In this document: positions 22,501 through 32,904 of the stretch, one piece after another
Layout: each line of letters starts with the position of its first letter
How positions within the stretch are numbered: the stretch's first letter is position 1
Source: Tritrichomonas musculus
Taxonomy: Eukaryota > Parabasalia > Tritrichomonadida > Tritrichomonadidae
Direction: 5' to 3'
DNA: 64,000 bases
Assembly: GCA_039105265.1 (NCBI GenBank)
Contig: JAPFFF010000057.1
Span: 372,001 to 436,000 of the forward strand
Position numbers and translations under genes: made by a program
The notes under the pieces: model-generated
Database searches by the model: none
What the model saw: only the letters and a program-made list of their open reading frames with translations
Told to the model about the DNA's origin: nothing

Positions 22501-23706
22501 AGTGTTACCTATTGTTTCTAATGAGCTTCCAAAGTTTAATATAGTATCTGAATTGAAAATACATGACTTAAATGCAGATGTTCCAATGGTTTCCAAAGAA
22601 GCTGGCAATGAAATTGTATCGGTGAATTGAGCCTCTTGGAAAGCGGAGGATGATATTGTTTTCAAAACGCTTGGAAATGTGATTGAATGTTGAAAAACAG
22701 CTTCTTGAAAAGTATTTGAAGTGATTGTTTCTAAAGCAGTTGGAAGAGCTAAGGTTTTATGGAAGGTAGCGCCTTTGAAAGCACTAGACAGGATAGATGT
22801 TTCTGTATTTTGGAAGGTTATTGAGCCAATGAACTGTGCTTCTTCAAAAGCATTACCGTATATGGTATTTAAAGAACTTGGAAGAACTAAATTTCCACTG
22901 AATTGTGCATTTTTGAAGGCACTAGTAGATATCTCTGTAACTTTGCTTGGTACTGAAAAAGCAGAACCAAACTTTGCAGACTCAAAAGCTGAAATAGGAA
23001 TTGAGGTTAATTGAGTAGGGAGTGTTAATGAGCCAACAAAAGTGGTTTGTTTGAAAGTATTTTGAGAGATTGCAGTATTAGCGTTTTCAAATTTTACGGT
23101 TTTTGAAAATCTTGCAAAATAAAAGGAGTATCCTTGTAATGTTGTCACTTTGCTTTTGAATGTTAGATCTTCAATGAAAGTTGCAAGATAGAAAGCATAA
23201 TCACTAACAGTGGTCAAATCATCAGGTAAAATTACAGAAGACCTAAAATATGAATAATAAAAAGCGTTTGAAGGTATATTTGTATATGAATTTGGAAGGG
23301 TTAAAGTATTAGTAAATGTGACATCTCCAAATGAATCGTGATTAAGAATTGGTGATGCATCAGTTTGGAATGTAAAAGTGTCAATTGTAGATCCATAAAA
23401 AGCGCCTGCTTCAATTTCTTCACAATTTTTAGGAATTGTAACTGAAGAAATCTTGGAACTAACGAAAAATTGTGAAGGAATTGTAAAGAGAGTTTTGTCC
23501 TCATTATCCATTTTAAAAGTAACTTGATAGTTTCTATTTGCATTGTTGCAATTGCAGTAGTGTGGCATATTGAATGGAGAAGTTATTTCAATTTTATCAG
23601 TATCACTGCATTTTGTTAAAGAGGAATAGCAGCCGTAATTTTCATGATTATCTACGGCTAGAACCAATTTGGTTGATGCAAATAGCAAAAATAGTGGGGC
23701 AAACAT
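19564..23706 (-). CDS. large BspA-type leucine-rich repeat surface protein, 1,380 residues
   Basis: An intact type I membrane protein. The signal peptide MFAPLFLLFASTKLVLA is followed by a small Cys-containing segment and then some forty LRR_5/BspA-type repeats of about 23 residues (IG..AF.NC..L.G.L.IP..V..I). The N-terminal third (to about 400) uses a variant with few Cys and many Thr/Ser; the rest has the usual AFxxC pattern. A membrane segment GGAIAGIVIACIVVVALIVA... spans about 1335-1361, leaving a 19-residue tail that starts KNKR. BspA-like proteins of bacteria and trichomonads mediate adhesion to host matrix and other microbes; role here is by family. TCACT lies 10 bases before the ATG. 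Length, single frame and clean ends suggest it is functional. Confidence 0.93.
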   Translation of the reverse strand: MFAPLFLLFASTKLVLAVDNHENYGCYSSLTKCSDTDKIEITSPFNMPHYCNCNNANRNYQVTFKMDNEDKTLFTIPSQFFVSSKISSVTIPKNCEEIEAGAFYGSTIDTFTFQTDASPILNHDSFGDVTFTNTLTLPNSYTNIPSNAFYYSYFRSSVILPDDLTTVSDYAFYLATFIEDLTFKSKVTTLQGYSFYFARFSKTVKFENANTAISQNTFKQTTFVGSLTLPTQLTSIPISAFESAKFGSAFSVPSKVTEISTSAFKNAQFSGNLVLPSSLNTIYGNAFEEAQFIGSITFQNTETSILSSAFKGATFHKTLALPTALETITSNTFQEAVFQHSITFPSVLKTISSSAFQEAQFTDTISLPASLETIGTSAFKSCIFNSDTILNFGSSLETIGNTAFQDSNLQSISFDSKAKLESIGQKAFEGLFQLKVVGDSKALYSETISESAFEGDENLDFTSITSENINKFAFRNCFNLEAKEGILILADGSVQEAAFINCKKLSGGLKVEDPIYSTVRSSIGKRAFMDTGLTYLHLPHISSISDDAFRNCVSLKGATDEKYKELFVDSISGYAFDGDILLHYDTIKSENIAGYAFQYCRNLGSNITILGRKDNDVITLGTIGEYSFYSCDQLGTVTFDISPFNDYETIPTSYAMSIPQYAFAKSGLTGPLVIPPNINEISQYAFSNCPNINELQINRQYSIPLEIKTDAFRNSNIGKELVIPKYVTSLESRSFANTPIESLTIEGTTFTQTIKVTQTGPDGNPVIVYDYRDLTTTIKNDAFRDCSALKTLVFGNDSITIYGDSFRGCHPKTLQLGNVNSIPTDAFVGMSLIDSAISIPDSITTIGDRAFSECSNIPSISISPNSKLTSIGNAAFYKCKKIESIVIPPGVKTISEYAFYQCENLKEITILSRIEDSTSSITIEDYAFYGCSQLTKNLTLPEGLTSIGEGAFQECAKLGGPITFPYSLTTIKERAFMGCGSLTGSLNFDVNVEEVGKYAFRDCRGLNGIKIIDYYGVDSYTIYLHEGAFYGCSGLKGDLNIPIRCQLKKAIKEVNPDGSTTTRYETSSNVFKGCSSLDGQLTLPATIKEIPAGTFCDCSLLNGQVKNDLEYIGREAFKNCAKFTGSVDLSSYDHSRFVGSYAFYNCIGLNGQLIFRELSNEVFIKIGEYAFYNCNGLTGPLNCSSLSVIEKYAFTGCSGLNGSLIFGLYLLKVGEYAFADCTGFSGTLSFRSIMDNELSIEESAFKGCTGFKDGTLLIIMDRSNSAMKPSGSYYLKIERNAFEDTKFKDIRYIGRDQPDCDCDIGIPSRKGIHTSSNYEGKSFCGNPLHKSKLSGGAIAGIVIACIVVVALIVALVVYFILKNKRNGDKSEAEVEMNQDP

Positions 23707-23713
23707 TTATATA

Positions 23714-23718
23714 AGTGA
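23714..23718 (-). promoter_or_regulatory. initiator-like element TCACT before the large BspA gene
   Basis: TCACT on the minus strand, its A 10 bases before the ATG; same element and spacing as at the left-edge kinase. Confidence 0.5.
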
Positions 23719-24224
23719 TATGAGCATTCCTCCATAACTTTTAGCCAATTTTCACATCACTGTGGTCCATATTTTGCCAAAGAAACAATTTTTATTTTTA
23801 CTAAGTTTTTTGTTTGTTTTGATTTTCCAAACAATTTATTGATGAAATTGTTGATCTATCACTTGGACCAAATACTAAATTTTTGAACTTTTTCAAATAT
23901 TTCGGTTATATTTTTAATTATATCGGTGTTTTCAAAAATCCAAAAAAAAGTGAGAAATTTCGTTTAATAATAAAAACCGAAAATTGAGGTCTAAAATGAT
24001 ATTTTATTTTATTGTAAACGTTTTTATTAACAAAAAGCAATTCTTAAATTCAATGAAATTGAAGGTTCATTGGAAATTATTTAACAAAAACTAGATTTTT
24101 CAAATTAACCGAAAAATTTAGTTTCTAGAAAAAATAGGAATATCTTATAGAAAAATAAAAATCAATGTATGAAATCAATATTAGATAAATAGTTTATTAT
24201 TTATTTATTCATATTTATGAACTG
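23719..24224. other. AT-rich intergenic stretch, nothing seen
   Basis: Upstream region of the large BspA gene. No repeats or RNA genes recognised. Confidence 0.5.
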
Positions 24225-24869
24225 CTAAAAATTTAAGAATTTTTCAAAATTAAAATTTTCATTTTCAATAACTGAATTGTTTTGACTATCATCAAGTATA
24301 TTAGTGGATATTCTCACATGATTAAACGAGTCTATTTCTTGATTTATGTTATATTCAAGAAAATTACTCTGAAGATTATCTTTATCTGTCTGTGTTTGGT
24401 TCGTTGCTTTCATGTTTTTATTCATTTTTCCTTTTTTATTAATGATTTTTGGTTGAGATTTTGATTGATTTGCATGGTTAATCTTCGGATTTAGTGATTC
24501 AATATTTTTTGTTTTCTCGATCATTCTTATTAAAAAAGCCGAGTTCGGTTTAACTATTTCTTCAAAAAAGTGTTCGCTGAACCAACATACTAAGGCCTCT
24601 TTCATCCGCCTGAACTGGTTCTGTAAATGTATATTTGGTTTTATGTTTTTATACTCTTTTTCGAAATCTTTAGCAATAATGAATAAATCATCGCGTTTGA
24701 ACTTAAATTTATCGAATAAATTTTTAATCTTGTAATATCGATCTCCTAAATATCTAATTTTTTCGTTTGTTATCTTACGTATATTTTTGGTTTGTTGTGA
24801 AATTGGGGCCCAGTTCATTTCATTATTCTTAATATAAAGGATTAACTTTCCATTTTTTTGAGCATTCAT
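24225..24869 (-). CDS. unrecognised 214-residue protein
   Basis: I do not recognise this protein. Residues 1-130 are basic and probably helical, with a Lys-rich stretch (KYKIKNLFDKFKFKR-like, near 46-60), a conserved-looking FRRMKEALVCWFSEHFFEE segment (about 86-104) and an RMIEKTK helix. The remaining 80 residues are Asn/Ser/Gln-rich and likely disordered. No signal peptide or membrane segment. A nuclear or nucleic-acid-binding role would fit the basic core plus polar tail, but that is inference. The start is the first ATG of the frame; TCATC, one base off the initiator consensus, lies shortly upstream. Confidence 0.6.
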   Translation of the reverse strand: MNAQKNGKLILYIKNNEMNWAPISQQTKNIRKITNEKIRYLGDRYYKIKNLFDKFKFKRDDLFIIAKDFEKEYKNIKPNIHLQNQFRRMKEALVCWFSEHFFEEIVKPNSAFLIRMIEKTKNIESLNPKINHANQSKSQPKIINKKGKMNKNMKATNQTQTDKDNLQSNFLEYNINQEIDSFNHVRISTNILDDSQNNSVIENENFNFEKFLNF

Positions 24870-27800
24870 TGCTTTAATTGGATGATCAGTAATTTGTTAA
24901 TATCAAACCAAAATTTACATTTCAAATCAACTTTTTGAGATAAAAATCAAATATATTGAATCAAATAAAATATTAATTTTTTTTTTTTTTTTTTTTTTTG
25001 AGTAAATATTTTTTAAATCATTTTATGAATTGCTATCATTTTCTTTTTTTATTCATGTATTTAGACAATTAAATGTAATATAATCAAATTCTATTATATT
25101 TTATTATTAGCTATTCAAAAATTTTTGTTACTTCAAAAGAAAATCATAAAAATTGAATATATTCTAATTTCAATTATATCCAAATATATATTTGATCACA
25201 CAAAAAGTTTGATCTCAATTTGTTGATTCAAAAAATAAAAATAATATTATTCTCATATCAAATTTTGAAATTTTATATTTTCAAAAGATAATGAAAAGTT
25301 CAATTACTAATAATAGCATATTATTTTTGGTGTTGTTTTAATTGATTTTCTTCTGATTGTTTACACTTGTTCTTAATCAAAGAAATTTATATTTTCAATC
25401 AATTTTTCTTTTAAACCCAATTAAGTTGAATATATTATAAAAACAGTATTTCAATGAGTTTATATCATTTCGTTCAAAAATAAAATAAAAAAGAAAATAT
25501 AAAACATAAATTTATAAGTTAAGTCTGGATAATAATCGTAATTAAAAATATGATACTATATATTCATTGTTTTTTTTTCTTTTAATTTTATAATGGACAT
25601 GGACTAAATTCAAAGCTCATAGAATCAAATCAACTTTTCTGATAAAATCTTATTGAATTTGCTATCTTTATGATGGTCAAGCCAGCTTGAGATTTATGAG
25701 TGTAATATAAAATTCAAGTATTTCTCAACACTTTGATTTCGAATTCATAATTAAAATTTTCTGTATATTATATTTTACATATTTTCATAAATAAAGAGTA
25801 GAATTGTGAACTAATTGAAATATTTCTTTTATATTCATATTCACAAAAATAAATCTAAAGATATATTTGGATATATCATGTTTATGGGAATTCCAAGCCA
25901 TATACTTATCCTATTGTTTAGCAATAAAATAAATATAAAATAAATATTAAAATAAACAAGTCATAAATGAAAATACTTTGATAGGTGAACTTGAAGGAAT
26001 TGAAGTTAAAACAAATATTTTGAATTTAATTATTAATTCATTTGGTTTAAGATTTTCACCTTATTCAATTTTTGAATTGATTCAAATTTTTTATAGAATT
26101 TTTTTATATTTTTAATTACATAAAGTATTTTTGATCAAAAATGTATTCAAGATATAAAGTAAAAAAAAAGAATTTCGTTGCAGATTTGTGTTTACATCAA
26201 AATCAAGATATATTAATCTGATATTATATTTATTATTGATGGAAATTCAAAATAATATAAAAACTTATTAATTAAATAGTAGAATACCAAAAAATCTATA
26301 AAGCAATGTGATCTAAGGATGAAAAAAAAAATATTACATCATCGTTTTGTATATTAATGGAAAACATAAGAATAATTTTTTTTATAAATGGAAATTACAT
26401 CATTAATTTTTTATAAATGGAATAATAATAAAAAATTATTTTTACTCATCTTATATAAATATATTATTGAATGAAAATCATTAATTTCATTCAAATTTTT
26501 GATTTTTTATTTAGTCGATGACAAATTGAATTGATTTTCGAAGATTCATATTTTATTTTATATTGAAGAATTCTATGCAAGGTAAACCCAGAATCAGTTC
26601 ATATTTTAAATTATGTAAAATTAATTTTAACAATCAATTAGACATATTTCAAACGTCTTATATTTGTCCACCATATAATTATCATTACAAAGAATTTGCC
26701 AAAAAAACACCATTGTAAAGCCAAATCATCACTTTAAAATCAATAAATGCCAATTAATTATGAGAATGTTTTAAAATATTTGTTGATTTGAGTATTAAAA
26801 AAAAAAAACATATCTCTCTTTATATGATCAAGATTTTGATGGATTTTTAGGTTTAATGTACTTTTAATAAATTATTGTTTACATTTTTTAATAAAATATT
26901 GCTTTTTTTATTAATATTATCTAAATTAGATACAATGATATTCAAAAAAAGAATTAAGGCCTATTTGATTGTTTAATCTATTATACTATTTATATATCAA
27001 AGAATGGATGTAAAAATAAGTCAATTCTTTGATATTTTAATAGATTAATAATTATTTGTTAAATAATCTATTTATTGATTTTTTTAATAGATTGAAAACC
27101 ATTATTTTTTATTTAAAGTTTCCATAATTTGTAGATTCAATTGTTCAATTATTACAATAAAAACTAATCTCGAAATATGTTATAAAACTAAGATTGCATG
27201 AGTTATCTTAATCAATACATTTGAGATCTAAGAATCGCGCTTCTGCGATGAAAATTTAAAGCATTTTCGTCCCAGAATCGCGGTAGATTGACAAATAAAA
27301 CTTTTTTTCAAATTGAATACTAGCATAAAAAAATGAACTTTTTAAAGGGGAGTCAAAATAAGTTTTTTATCGATCAAAGAATTATGATTTATAAATAGGC
27401 AAAATAGATTTAATATGATAAAATAAGAAAAAGTTAAATAGAACTTGTTGAAAAATATAGGGGAAATAAGATAAATCAAAAAATATGGAATATTAGAAAA
27501 ATTAGAACTTTTTGATAGAAAATAACTTTTTCAATTCAAATTTTCTTATCCAATTTCAATTTAATTTTATAAAATAAATTTATCATCATAATCATTATAT
27601 TTTCTCTTTTTATATTCTTTATTTTTGTTTTAAATATATATTTTGAAAGTATTACATAGAAATATCGTAAAAATATATTTTATTGGTTATGATAAATCAT
27701 CAAATAAAGGTGCGGACACCGACTTTACATTTTTAACGTTTATAAAAATATATATATCTTTTTATGTATTAATAAATATTAAATAAAATTTTGATATTAT

Positions 27801-28067
27801 ATACTAGTGCATTTATATTATATATTTATTATTTAAATGTTTTAAAATATCAATTATATAAGTTATAATAACAAAAACAAATATCCTATGAAAATAACCC
27901 AATCCAGCCACCTGATGGATGGATTGAATTTATAATGATTAATTATTATATATATTGGAAATTAATGATTAATTATGCATTTTGTTATTTTATAAATATT
28001 TCATATTTTGTTAAAAAGTTCATTTTAATGAATTTTTACATGTTTTTTTAATACATACAAGGAACGC
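24870..28067. other. 3.2-kb gene-poor AT-rich stretch
   Basis: No convincing gene. A T run of about 23 bases lies near 24978-25000. One GC-richer imperfect hairpin is listed separately (27231-27287). TGATTAATTAT occurs twice near 27936 and 27967. Confidence 0.6.
27231..27287. repeat. imperfect hairpin with about 25-bp arms
   Basis: AGAATCGCGCTTCTGCGATG plus AAAAT faces a complementary arm across a 7-base loop (27256-27262), with about five mismatches. It is clearly richer in G and C than its surroundings, so chance pairing of AT-rich DNA is less likely. Confidence 0.5.
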
Positions 28068-28094
28068 CACTTTTTGAACTGCGTTCAAAAAGTG
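28068..28094. repeat. 12-bp perfect hairpin
   Basis: CACTTTTTGAAC and GTTCAAAAAGTG are separated by three bases. It lies about 100 bases before the hAT remnant and shares the TTCAAAAAGT core with several other inverted repeats in the window. Confidence 0.6.
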
Positions 28095-28190
28095 TCTAGT
28101 ACACAGTTTTTTTCTTTTAGAAAAAAGACAATATCTATATAAAAGGCATTCAAATAAACAATAATTTAGTCAAAATTTTATTCTAAAATT

Positions 28191-28790
28191 AACAGAGCAT
28201 AAAAAAATTTATTATCACTAATGGCCTTTCTTTTCTGCTCATTGAAGACCAATGTCTGGCTCAACTTTTACATTCTCCAATATCAAGGCAGCAAGTTGCC
28301 AAAGTTTGTGATGTTGAGGCAGCAGTTATAACTGAAAAAATTTCATTGCAAGGATCCACCTTCATCAGCACGATTGGCGAATTCGATGAATGGACTGACC
28401 ATTTATCACTTAAGTATCTTGGATTGACTATTCATTCCATATCGAATACTCCTGAAGGAATGTTAGATTACCATAAAATCGAGATTGGACATATTCCTAT
28501 ATCAAATTTGTACTCATCTCAAGATGTTCTTGCCAATTTAACCACCGATAGGCTCATGGAATTGAAAATGCAAATCCCATGATCCAGCTGTTCATCTTCT
28601 TGGGTCAAATAAAAAAGAATGCTGGGGGCATATTTTAAACTTGATTCTCAAGGACATTCACAATGAACTGAAAATCAGATTGCTGTTAGTTTTTGAGTCC
28701 AGACGAGATATGGCAAATCCACAATTTTTCAAAGCTTTATGGCTGCAAAGAATGCAAAGAATGAATTATTTTTGAAAAGATGTAGTTCGC
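28191..28790 (+). mobile_element. hAT-type transposase remnant
   Basis: The first frame (to the TGA at 28580-28582) reads ITNGLSFLLIEDQC, then SRQQVAKVCDV, then the block FDEWTDHLSLKYLGLTIHSI and HKIEIGHIP, matching the first conserved hAT region around the catalytic Asp. In another frame just after it, CWGHILNLILKDI matches the hAT C..H.LNL block, followed by NPQFFKAL. So the gene has at least one frameshift near 28575 and lacks both ends, including the BED finger and the C-terminal dimerisation region. It is a DNA transposon fossil. Family call is by motif. Confidence 0.7.
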
Positions 28791-29309
28791 TTTTTTGAGT
28801 TCAGTAGTGGTGATTGTTGTTCAAGATGTTGGTGATATGTATCGAGTACCTGTCGTATATGAACTCATATGTGAATTCCCGATTGTGTAGCTACTCGGTA
28901 TTCGACAATTTTAAAGATAAGGATGTTAAATTTGAATTTTCATGTAAAATTCAAAATTAAGGACCTAGGATAGTCAAGAAAAAAGCTTTCAAATGGTTGT
29001 CAATCATAGGGTTCATATGGAGTCTTATTTTTAAATTTCTATATGGTCATTATCCTGAACAATCATCACGATTATGAATATAAATCAGATATTTTAATAT
29101 GTTATCAATCTCTATATTTTAACAATAAAATAAATTTCCCTCAAATAAAACAATTTACAGTCATATCTCCGCCTGATGTCAGAACTCTGAAAAAAAAAAA
29201 AAAAAAAAAAAAAAAGTTAATGAGCAATATTCAGAATTCACGCAATCTAAAATACACATATAACGTATTAGGAAGATACGTTTTCTTAATAAGAGGTGAT
29301 GGTTTCTTG

Positions 29310-29850
29310 CATTATCAATAAGAATTAATAAAGCTTTTGGTAGGATACCAAAATATTCTATGCAAGCATTTAAAATGGGAACTTGCAAAAAATTAGATAC
29401 TTCATTTAAAGCAGTTGATCCGCAGGTATATGTAGTACCACAGCTTGTATACCGTAACTCAGGCTTACCTTTTGCTTTAATTGTAGGACCAAAAGAATGT
29501 TCTCACTTATATGCACTCCTTTACCAATCAACGTAAGCTATTGATGATTTTGAAAATATGAATGGAGAACTTTACAAAGAGTTGTTATCAAAAAATATTT
29601 TTACTGACCAGCATTCATCTATCACAAAACTTCAGAATGAGTATGGATTCCAATTTTTTTTATGGCTATGTTCATATTATTGGCTCTTTTGGATCTCATT
29701 CAGCAATATTCATATTAGTCAGAGAAGATTTGTTCATGAAATTCGAAATAGATTTTGAAGAGAATCTATTAAGATTTAATAAAAAACAATTTCTTTTTTA
29801 AAAAGAAGTAATTAAAGCGTATGATGATTGCTGCTATGAATTATGAATCA
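29310..29850 (+). mobile_element. MULE (Mutator-like) transposase remnant
   Basis: The frame reads GRIPKYSMQAFKM, then LDTSFKAVDPQVYVVPQLVY and SGLPFALIVGPKE, matching the first DDE block of MULE transposases (LDxTF...), followed by FTDQHSSITKL at the place of the second catalytic Asp and a segment like the FF.YVHIIGSFGS block. There is an in-frame TAA near 29534 and a frame change in a T8 run near 29652. Ends are missing. A second DNA transposon fossil directly after the hAT one. Confidence 0.6.
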
Positions 29851-29975
29851 TTTAACGACGTCTCTCTTCATTTTTAGAAGTTGTATATTCCATATCTATA
29901 TAATGTACGTTAAGTAATTAGATTTTATGTATTGAAACAAAAATAAAAAGATAATTTTATTATAATATTTTTATT

Positions 29976-30890
29976 AATGAATGTATTCACCTTTGGTGCG
30001 AATTACTTCTATCAATCTAGCTTCCCACTCATCAAAAAGTTTTTTATAAAATCAGTTCCTAACACATCCAAAACATCAGATCTTTTCTTTTAACTCTTCT
30101 GGATTCTGACTTCGATAATTTACTCAATAACTTGGACATTTGAATAAAAATAAAAATAATTATTGTCAAGCTAAAATAATTCCATAGTCATAGTTTAATA
30201 TTATTTTTATCTTGAGAAGGTTTGCATCATTAGTTTAATATCTTTTTGCATGAATCACATTACCTATAAATCTGCCATAATTCCTCCATCAAATGAAATG
30301 GGGATTCATCAACTACGTAAGAATAAAAAGTAAAGGGTATGAGGAGTGTTTCAGCGTAGCACTCCTTAACCCAGTTACTATGTGATTGTGAACCATTTGA
30401 GAAATCATATTTAACATATTCATTATAGTATGTTAAAGCAATTGAAAAACAAAAGTTTAGTTTTTCAGCCCTTTGTTCTTTACTCAAACATTTGAAAAGA
30501 ACTGAACTTAACAGATGACATAGCAAAAGAGCAAGAAGTAGACTAATTCTCCAAATTCTTATCGCTTTTTCAACATTCTCAGATGATAAAAACAGTAATG
30601 GAAGATCATCGTCCATTTTATGGCTTTCAAATGATTAAGTATGCAATCTTTAATTCCTATTGAAATGAAATTTTCTTAATAAAAGTTTCTTGATATGTTG
30701 ACAACGAAGGGCAAATATCTGAGGGGCAAACAAATCGATATCCACAGCGTTTTACAAAGTGAAACATGTCCTCAAATATTAGAACATCAATATACTCTTT
30801 GATGATTCCAGAGAGAGGACATTTCAGGTCAAGTGCTAGAAGCTTTTGAATGAGCTGTAACATATTATCAACATATTGTTGCTCCGACAC
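29976..30890 (-). pseudogene. unclassified coding remnant, probably transposon-derived
   Basis: Three protein-like pieces lie in order on the minus strand. 30890-30657 reads SEQQYVDNMLQLIQKLLALD, with KCPLSGIIKEY and RCGYRFVCPSDIC, so two Cys-containing motifs. 30616-30260 reads MDDDLPLLFLSSENVEKAIR and ends ESPFHLMEELWQIYR. Near 30045-29980 a third frame reads FDEWEARLIEVIRTKGEYIH before a stop. Composition and residue use look coding, but stops and frame changes separate the pieces and the first has no ATG. I do not recognise the family; position beside the MULE and hAT fossils suggests a transposon gene. Confidence 0.4.
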
Positions 30891-31264
30891 AGCAGCAACA
30901 CATGGCTTATCGGAGTTCTTTGTTTAAAAGAGTTGAAATATAACTTAGATATCTAATTTATTTTAAGATGTTACAATTCACTTATTGCGAATTTGAAGTT
31001 TGTTTGGCCATACCATTACTTTATTAAATAATAAAAAAAAAAATTCATACATTTTGTGCTATTTTGTACCATCATTTTATGAATACCTCTGACCATTTAA
31101 CATTTCAAATTGTTAGAATAGTTCATGGAGAAAATTCTTTAGAATCAGATGTTATCGTTTTTGGTAGCACCCTATTGAAAAAGTTTATTTTATTGTGAAT
31201 TAGGGCTAATTTTTTAGCGTTTTTTATATTTATTTTGGCGCCATAAAACTATAGTATATACAGA

Positions 31265-31845
31265 TAAATAAGAAATGCTACAGAAGCAGAACAAATGCTA
31301 CTAACGAGAACGGAATGCCCCAGAAGTAGAACAGGTGCTTCTGTTGAAAACAAAAAAACGAAATGCTACTGATAAGAAAACGTTATCAGACGAAAATGCA
31401 CAGAAAAATGCAAAATGCTATTGATAAAGACACAGGAGAATCAATAATTATACAGAATAATACAAAATGCCACTGATGAGAACCAAATTCCACTGATATG
31501 GATACATGATAAGACGAAAATCTACAGAAGAATCCGAAATTTTACTGATGAGAACCAAATACTACTGATAAAGACACAAAATATGACGAAATAGTATAGA
31601 AGAATACGAAACGCTATTCATAAAGACAAAGAAGAAGACGTAATGCTACAAAAGATATTAAATATTACAGAGAAAGAAATATTAAATAGTATAGAAGAAT
31701 ACGAAACGTTATTGATGAGAAAGAAATATAATTGAAGAAGAAGATATGCGATCAATTAGAATTAAACTGATAAGGACACAAAATAAGACGTAATGCTACA
31801 AAAGATATTAAATATTACAGAGAAAGAAGAATATTGTTTAATTTT
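31265..31845 (+). repeat. degenerate purine-rich minisatellite
   Basis: About 580 bases built from variants of a unit like AATGCTACTGATAAGAACAC, roughly 18-24 bases, for example AAATGCTACTGATAAGAA, AATGCCACTGATGAGAACC and AATACTACTGATAAAGAC. A 42-base block beginning GACGTAATGCTACAAAAGAT is duplicated at about 31637 and 31787. The units are badly diverged and keep no open frame. Confidence 0.7.
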
Positions 31846-32089
31846 TATATTTTTATTATAAATATGTTTATTTTATTTATATATGTGAGTTTTTTTATTG
31901 TCTGTGTCGGTAATTATTGTTTATAAATCATTTTCTTCAAAAGCTTTCTAATCCTTTTTTGTTTTTTTCCATAATTTATTATAAACAATAAATTGAAGAA
32001 AACCGTTAATTATTTGACCTTACAAATGGAGATAATATATTAAGGCCTAAATATGTTATATTAAACCCACTTACAGAACTCAAAAATTG

Positions 32090-32312
32090 AGTTCCATCAT
32101 CAATACCTCAGCATTCACCTCCTCCAGCATATCTAGTCGTCAAAGTTATTGATTTGAGTCCTATCAACAATTCTTGCCTTGACGATTCAATACCAGAACT
32201 CCAAACAGTTTTTAATACTTTAACAAATGTATTCGTTTTCAAAAATGGAAATGTCGTAACATCGACTTTTTTTTACCAAAAACGTCATGAAATTACCCTT
32301 TACAAGTGAAAT
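32090..32312 (+). pseudogene. unrecognised coding-like fragment
   Basis: One frame reads PPPAYLVVKVIDLSPINNSC and on to FNTLTNVFVFKNGNVVTSTF, stopping at ITLYK inside the left arm of the inverted repeat at 32278. There is an upstream in-frame TGA and no start. Residue use looks protein-like but I recognise no family. It appears to be cut by the repeat element. Confidence 0.3.
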
Positions 32313-32890
32313 GGATTCAACAAATGAATTTAAAATATAAAATTATGAAGTGATTGATTAAGCCATTCCATTTTTTCATCCATTTTTAACATGCTATTAT
32401 CATTTTATACTTGAATCTTTTCCTACTTTTGATATACGACCAAATAACAATTCAAAAATCTGTTTTATTCATAATCGTTTTGTAAAGAAACATTTTAATG
32501 AATTGTGTTCGATTTTTGATCTCAAGTTCAAAAGAGCATTGTGTGTTGGGACACCTGTGATGTGTAAGCTCTTCGACATTTTCATCATTTAATCATTCAG
32601 AAGTGAGGTGTTGAGCATGTAGAAGCGACGCAGAATGTTTACTACAACCGTCCCAAAAATCGGTAAATATTGAAGCTTTTTAACAATGGTTCAACCATTC
32701 AAAGAAAATCAGGAGAAGCTTTTTACATTGTCCATCATTTACGAATCTTTTTCCATCAAAATAACTAAATATCGTTACATTAATTAATAAAATGAATGCA
32801 TTATTTATTTCTATTAATAAAAAAATATAATATCAATATTTTATGCAATAAATCCATTTCACTTGTAAATGGTAATTTCATGATGTTTTT
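32278..32890. mobile_element. 613-bp inverted-repeat element with a coding-like piece inside
   Basis: About 40 bases at 32278-32317 (core TCATGAAATTACC...CAAGTGAAATGGATT) are mirrored at 32851-32890 with about three mismatches. Inside, 32370-32590 has an open frame without start reading FDIRPNNNSKICFIHNRFVK and HFNELCSIFDLKFKRALCVG, not recognised. The element lies between one coding fragment and a kinase-ankyrin fragment, each ending at its arms. Confidence 0.5.
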
Positions 32891-32904
32891 CCAAAATATA
32901 ACCG

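Noticed and set aside
20336-23543. Open frames on both strands inside the large BspA gene
   Set aside because: All lie in other frames of a clearly coding 4.1-kb gene and show no family features.
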